In this document: piece by piece, positions 61,391 through 64,000 of the stretch
Layout: each line of letters opens with the position of its first letter
Numbering within the stretch: the stretch's first letter is position 1
Source of the DNA: Sphingomonas immobilis
GTDB taxonomy: Bacteria > Pseudomonadota > Alphaproteobacteria > Sphingomonadales > Sphingomonadaceae
Length of the DNA stretch: 64,000 bases
Assembly (NCBI RefSeq): GCF_030580995.1
Contig: NZ_JAUQSZ010000017.1
Span: forward strand, 1 to 64,000
Direction of reading: 5' to 3'
Notes under the pieces: generated by a model
The model's input: the letters and a program-made list of their open reading frames with translations, nothing else
What the model was told of the DNA's origin: nothing
Database searches by the model: none
Position numbers and translations under genes: made by a program

Positions 61391-61684
61391 TCAGGCGGTG
61401 CCGTTGCGCCGCCGCGTGTCCCAGCCCTTGCGCGCCGCCGCGGACCGCTGTTCCGCCGAGCCCGATTTGTGCGCCCGCCCGCCGCGCGCGGAGGAGACGT
61501 GCGTATCCGCCTTGCCACGCCCGGACCCGGACTTGTTGCCGCCGCCCGATTCCTTGTTCACCGTTGCCCAGGCACGCGCCTCGGCGGCCTTCTTCGGCAC
61601 GCCGCGATCCTCATAGCCCTGCTCGATATGCTCGGCCTTGCGCTTCTGCTTGTCGGTGTAGCTGCTCTTGTCACCGCGTGGCAT
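61391..61684 (-). CDS. Small basic protein of the 'plasmid stabilization'-annotated family
   Basis: This 97-residue, strongly charged protein begins MPRGDKSSYTDKQKRKAEHIEQGYEDRG, and later has a Gly-Ser-Lys-rich tail (GNKSGSGRGKADT) and SAARKGWDTRRR at the end. Proteins of this pattern are found in many proteobacterial chromosomes, often labelled 'plasmid stabilization protein' without experimental basis. Similarity to stress-induced KGG-type proteins is only general. No toxin gene accompanies it. The function is not known. The start at ATG 61684 is the family start. Confidence 0.75.
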   Translation of the reverse strand: MPRGDKSSYTDKQKRKAEHIEQGYEDRGVPKKAAEARAWATVNKESGGGNKSGSGRGKADTHVSSARGGRAHKSGSAEQRSAAARKGWDTRRRNGTA

Positions 61685-61745
61685 GTCCGCCTCCTGTCGT
61701 CGTGCGATCGGTGTGAAAACGCACGATCCGGGCGGCGGTTTCGCC

Positions 61746-62897
61746 TCAGCCCGATCCGAGCTCGACCCCCTGCCCCAGCGTCGCGACCAGCGCCTTGAGA
61801 TCGCTCGACTCGTTGTCGCCCGGTGCCCAGCGGCGGGCGGCAAAGGCGATCAGCCGGTTGATGAAATCGAGCTTCAGCACCACGCCGGGCGACAGCTTGA
61901 AGGGATAGAGATCGGGCTGGCCCATGCTGCGATTGATCGAATTGAGCGCGAAGGCATAGTGAATCCAGTGCGCCGTAAGCGTCGCGGTGTCGGCCGTGTA
62001 AGGATCGAAATCGATCGCCGTATCGCTCGATCCGCTCGGCGCGATCGGCGGGGGCGACATCCGCACGCCGAAATCGCCGATGACGGACAGCGTATCGACG
62101 ATGTGCGAATGGTGCGCGAAGGTCTCGGCAAAATCCTCCCACGGATGCGCCGTCGCGTAGGTGGAGACATAATGCTCCTCCCACCCCGGCGGCGGCGGGT
62201 TGTTGTAATGGTTCTGCAGCGCCTGGCCGTAATCCGCCCGCTCGTCGCCGAACAGGTTGCGGAAAGGGACGAGGTCCGCGCTGTTGTCGACCAGCCGGTC
62301 CCAGAAATAATGGCCGATCTCGTGCCGGAAATGGCCGACGAGCGTGCGGTACGGCTCGCCCATCTGCGTGCGGATGCGCTCGCGCGCGGCATCGTCGGCT
62401 TCGAGCAGGTTGATGGTGATGATGCCGTTGTCGTGCCCGGTCAGATGCTCGGGCGACCCGCCCTGCTCGGCCGAAGGATCGTACAGCAGGTCGAAGCCGA
62501 GCCCGCCCGGCCGCTCCGCCCAGGTCTCGAACGGCAGCCCCAGCCGCATCAGCCCGAAGATCGCGCGGCGCTTGGCATCCTCCAGCTTGATCCACCGCTC
62601 CAGCACGCCCGCCACGGCCAGATCGGGGATGGTGCGGTTGTGGCGGCAGGACTTGCAGAGAGGCTGCGGATCGTCGCGCAGCACCAGCCAGTTGCACACG
62701 CCGTAACGCGCGTTGGCGCAGGGACCGAACGCGCCGGTCTGCCCGGTCCGGTTGCGCCACTCCCCGCTTGCCCCGTCGAGGTGATAGAAATCGTTGGTGA
62801 AATAATCGAAGCCGAGCGCGTGGCTGCAGCTCGGGCACACGCGCGTCTCGAAATGCAGCAGATGGTGGCAATTGGGGCAGTTGTACGCGGGCATCAT
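61746..62897 (-). CDS. Zinc-ribbon putative zinc-binding metallopeptidase
   Basis: This protein of about 383 residues begins with an N-terminal zinc ribbon (YNCPNCHHLL...RVCPSCSHALGF) and a second set of Cys (GPCANARYGVCN; CKSCRHNR). The catalytic domain shows HEIGH (FRHEIGHYFWDRL) with FGDERADYGQALQNHY, and a late acidic Glu (HPWEDFAETFAHH). The layout fits the 'putative zinc-binding metallo-peptidase' family (I believe PF15887). It has no signal peptide, so it acts in the cytoplasm on unknown proteins. The start is ATG 62897 or 62894. It is divergent from a transglutaminase-like gene, 115 bases away. Confidence 0.85.
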   Translation of the reverse strand: MMPAYNCPNCHHLLHFETRVCPSCSHALGFDYFTNDFYHLDGASGEWRNRTGQTGAFGPCANARYGVCNWLVLRDDPQPLCKSCRHNRTIPDLAVAGVLERWIKLEDAKRRAIFGLMRLGLPFETWAERPGGLGFDLLYDPSAEQGGSPEHLTGHDNGIITINLLEADDAARERIRTQMGEPYRTLVGHFRHEIGHYFWDRLVDNSADLVPFRNLFGDERADYGQALQNHYNNPPPPGWEEHYVSTYATAHPWEDFAETFAHHSHIVDTLSVIGDFGVRMSPPPIAPSGSSDTAIDFDPYTADTATLTAHWIHYAFALNSINRSMGQPDLYPFKLSPGVVLKLDFINRLIAFAARRWAPGDNESSDLKALVATLGQGVELGSG

Positions 62898-63012
62898 CGT
62901 CTCCGGCTGGGTGCGCACCCAACGCGAGCGCGTGTCGATCGTTTCGCCGCTTGATCGGTGTTGCGGCGATTTAGATGTTGCATAGCAGCAACGCATGCCG
63001 TCTCTAGTGTCC

Positions 63013-64000
63013 ATGCTGAAGGCTGGCCTCCACCACGTCACGTCGTACAAATACAGCCGGCCGATCACTCTGGGGCCCCAGGTGATCCGGCTGCGGCCCG
63101 CGCCGCACAGCCGCACGAAGGTGCCCAATTACGCGTTGAAGATCGAACCCGCCGGCCATTTCCTCAACTGGCAGCAGGATCCGCATTCGAACTGGCTCGC
63201 CCGCATCGTCTTCCCGGAGCCGGTCGATCATTTCCGCATCGAGGTCGATCTGCTCGCCGATCTCGACGTCATCAATCCGTTCGATTTCTTCGTCGAGGAA
63301 TATGCGGAGAACTATCCCTTCATCTACGACGATTCGCTGCGGATCGATCTCGCCGCCTATTTCGATCTCGAACAGCAGGGCCCGCTGTTCGAGGCGCTCG
63401 TGTCCGAACATGCGCAGCACCGCGGCCGCACGATCGATTTCCTCGTCGATATCAACGCGAAGCTGCAGCAGCGCATCGCCTATGTGATCCGCATGGAAAG
63501 CGGCGTGCAGCCGCCCGAGGAGACGCTGGAGATCGCGCTCGGCTCGTGCCGCGACAGCGCTTGGCTGCTGGTGCAGTTGCTGCGGCGGCTGGGCTTCGCG
63601 GCGCGCTTCGTGTCGGGCTATTCGATCCAGCTCGTCGCGGATGTCGAGCCGGTCGAGGGGCCGAAGGGCGTCACGCAGGACGTGGTCGATCTCCACGCCT
63701 GGGCCGAGGTCTATCTGCCCGGCGCGGGCTGGATCGGGCTCGACGCCACCTCGGGCATGTTCGCGGGCGAAGGCCATATCCCGCTGTGCGCCGCCCCGCA
63801 TTACCGTTCCGCAGCCCCCATCTCGGGCATGGCCGAGCCCGCCGAGGTCGATTTCCATTTCGAGATGAGCGTCAGCCGCATCGCCGAGGCCGTGCGCATC
63901 ACCCGCCCCTTCACCGACGATCGCTGGGCGAAGCTCGACGCTTTGGGGCACAAGGTCGATGCCGATCTCGCCGCGCAGGACGTGCGGCTGACGATCGGCG
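63013..64000 (+). CDS. Transglutaminase-like protein (DUF2126-type), cut at the right edge
   Basis: The first 329 residues of a longer protein are present. It starts MLKAGLHHVTSYKYSRPITL with the N-terminal beta domain (RLRPAPHSRTKVPNYAL). The transglutaminase core follows with the triad Cys179 (GSCRDSAWLL), His228 (DLHAWAEVYL) and Asp244 (WIGLDAT). Relatives of about 1100 residues carry a DUF2126 domain after this core, so the missing part is probably that. Such proteins may crosslink or deamidate proteins, or act as cysteine peptidases. The frame is open to base 64000. ATG 63013 is selected because it gives the family start. Confidence 0.85.
   Translation, partial: MLKAGLHHVTSYKYSRPITLGPQVIRLRPAPHSRTKVPNYALKIEPAGHFLNWQQDPHSNWLARIVFPEPVDHFRIEVDLLADLDVINPFDFFVEEYAENYPFIYDDSLRIDLAAYFDLEQQGPLFEALVSEHAQHRGRTIDFLVDINAKLQQRIAYVIRMESGVQPPEETLEIALGSCRDSAWLLVQLLRRLGFAARFVSGYSIQLVADVEPVEGPKGVTQDVVDLHAWAEVYLPGAGWIGLDATSGMFAGEGHIPLCAAPHYRSAAPISGMAEPAEVDFHFEMSVSRIAEAVRITRPFTDDRWAKLDALGHKVDADLAAQDVRLTIG

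Noticed and set aside
61391..61684. Toxin-antitoxin or plasmid maintenance function
   Set aside because: The common label 'plasmid stabilization' has no support here: there is no partner toxin, no replication gene and no plasmid marker.

Overview
The window is high-GC, gene-dense chromosomal DNA from an alphaproteobacterium, most likely Sphingomonas or a close relative in the Sphingomonadales. The reasons are the groES-groEL pair behind a CIRCE-like operator, the XrtA/PEP-CTERM regulatory genes, the ileS-lspA-lipoprotein order, a TonB receptor of the sphingomonad type, and the palindromic repeats of the form GTTCGGGCTGAGCCTGTCG...CTTCGACAAGCTCAGGGCG. I saw no rRNA, tRNA, CRISPR array, transposase or prophage gene. 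Names rest on motif and family recognition by eye; no database search was possible.

Layout. 0-5.2 kb: a glycosyltransferase cut by the left edge, queF, an overlapping sulfurtransferase-metC pair and a porin-like outer-membrane protein. 5.2-12.2 kb: minus-strand operon ileS-lspA-lipoprotein, a small GIY-YIG gene between palindromes, and sppA with a GNAT acetyltransferase. 12.3-17.1 kb: groES-groEL with promoter, operator and a terminal stem-loop, a small exported protein, and a Tat-type oligopeptidase F. 17.4-26.4 kb: manC, then the XrtA/PEP-CTERM-associated sugar transferase and the PrsK-PrsR-PrsT module, then a DUF815 ATPase. 26.8-33.1 kb: an ABC-F protein, a PepSY protein with a two-component system, a luciferase-like monooxygenase and three small unknown proteins. 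33.2-41.8 kb: a subtilisin autotransporter with a long Pro-Thr linker, the HAD-dapD-glutaminyl cyclase operon, glpX, a GNAT and a CocE-type hydrolase. 41.8-49.3 kb: an ABC-2 exporter, a TonB receptor, and ampG with a serine hydrolase. 49.3-60.5 kb: a stretch rich in murein and D-amino-acid genes. It has GNAT and dacB, an amidohydrolase-CIA30 fusion, and the operon serine hydrolase - DUF1611 (DgcN-like) - DgcA/dipeptide epimerase - secreted D-aminoacylase - DAACS symporter, followed by a second, divergent DAACS symporter. 60.5-64 kb: a NYN-domain protein, a small basic protein, a zinc-ribbon metallopeptidase, and a transglutaminase-like protein cut by the right edge.

Palindromic repeats fall into four families. 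A is the GTTCGGGCTGAGCC type, with five full copies and one partial. B is CCCTCCCGC-GAAG-GCGGGAGGG. C is AAGCCCCTCCCCTTCAGGG, with one copy in frame inside ileS. D is CCCCAGC/CCCCGGC-type doublets. The two strongest leads are the in-frame repeat inside ileS and the D-glutamate/D-amino-acid operon at 53.2-59.1 kb with its two unusual symporters.
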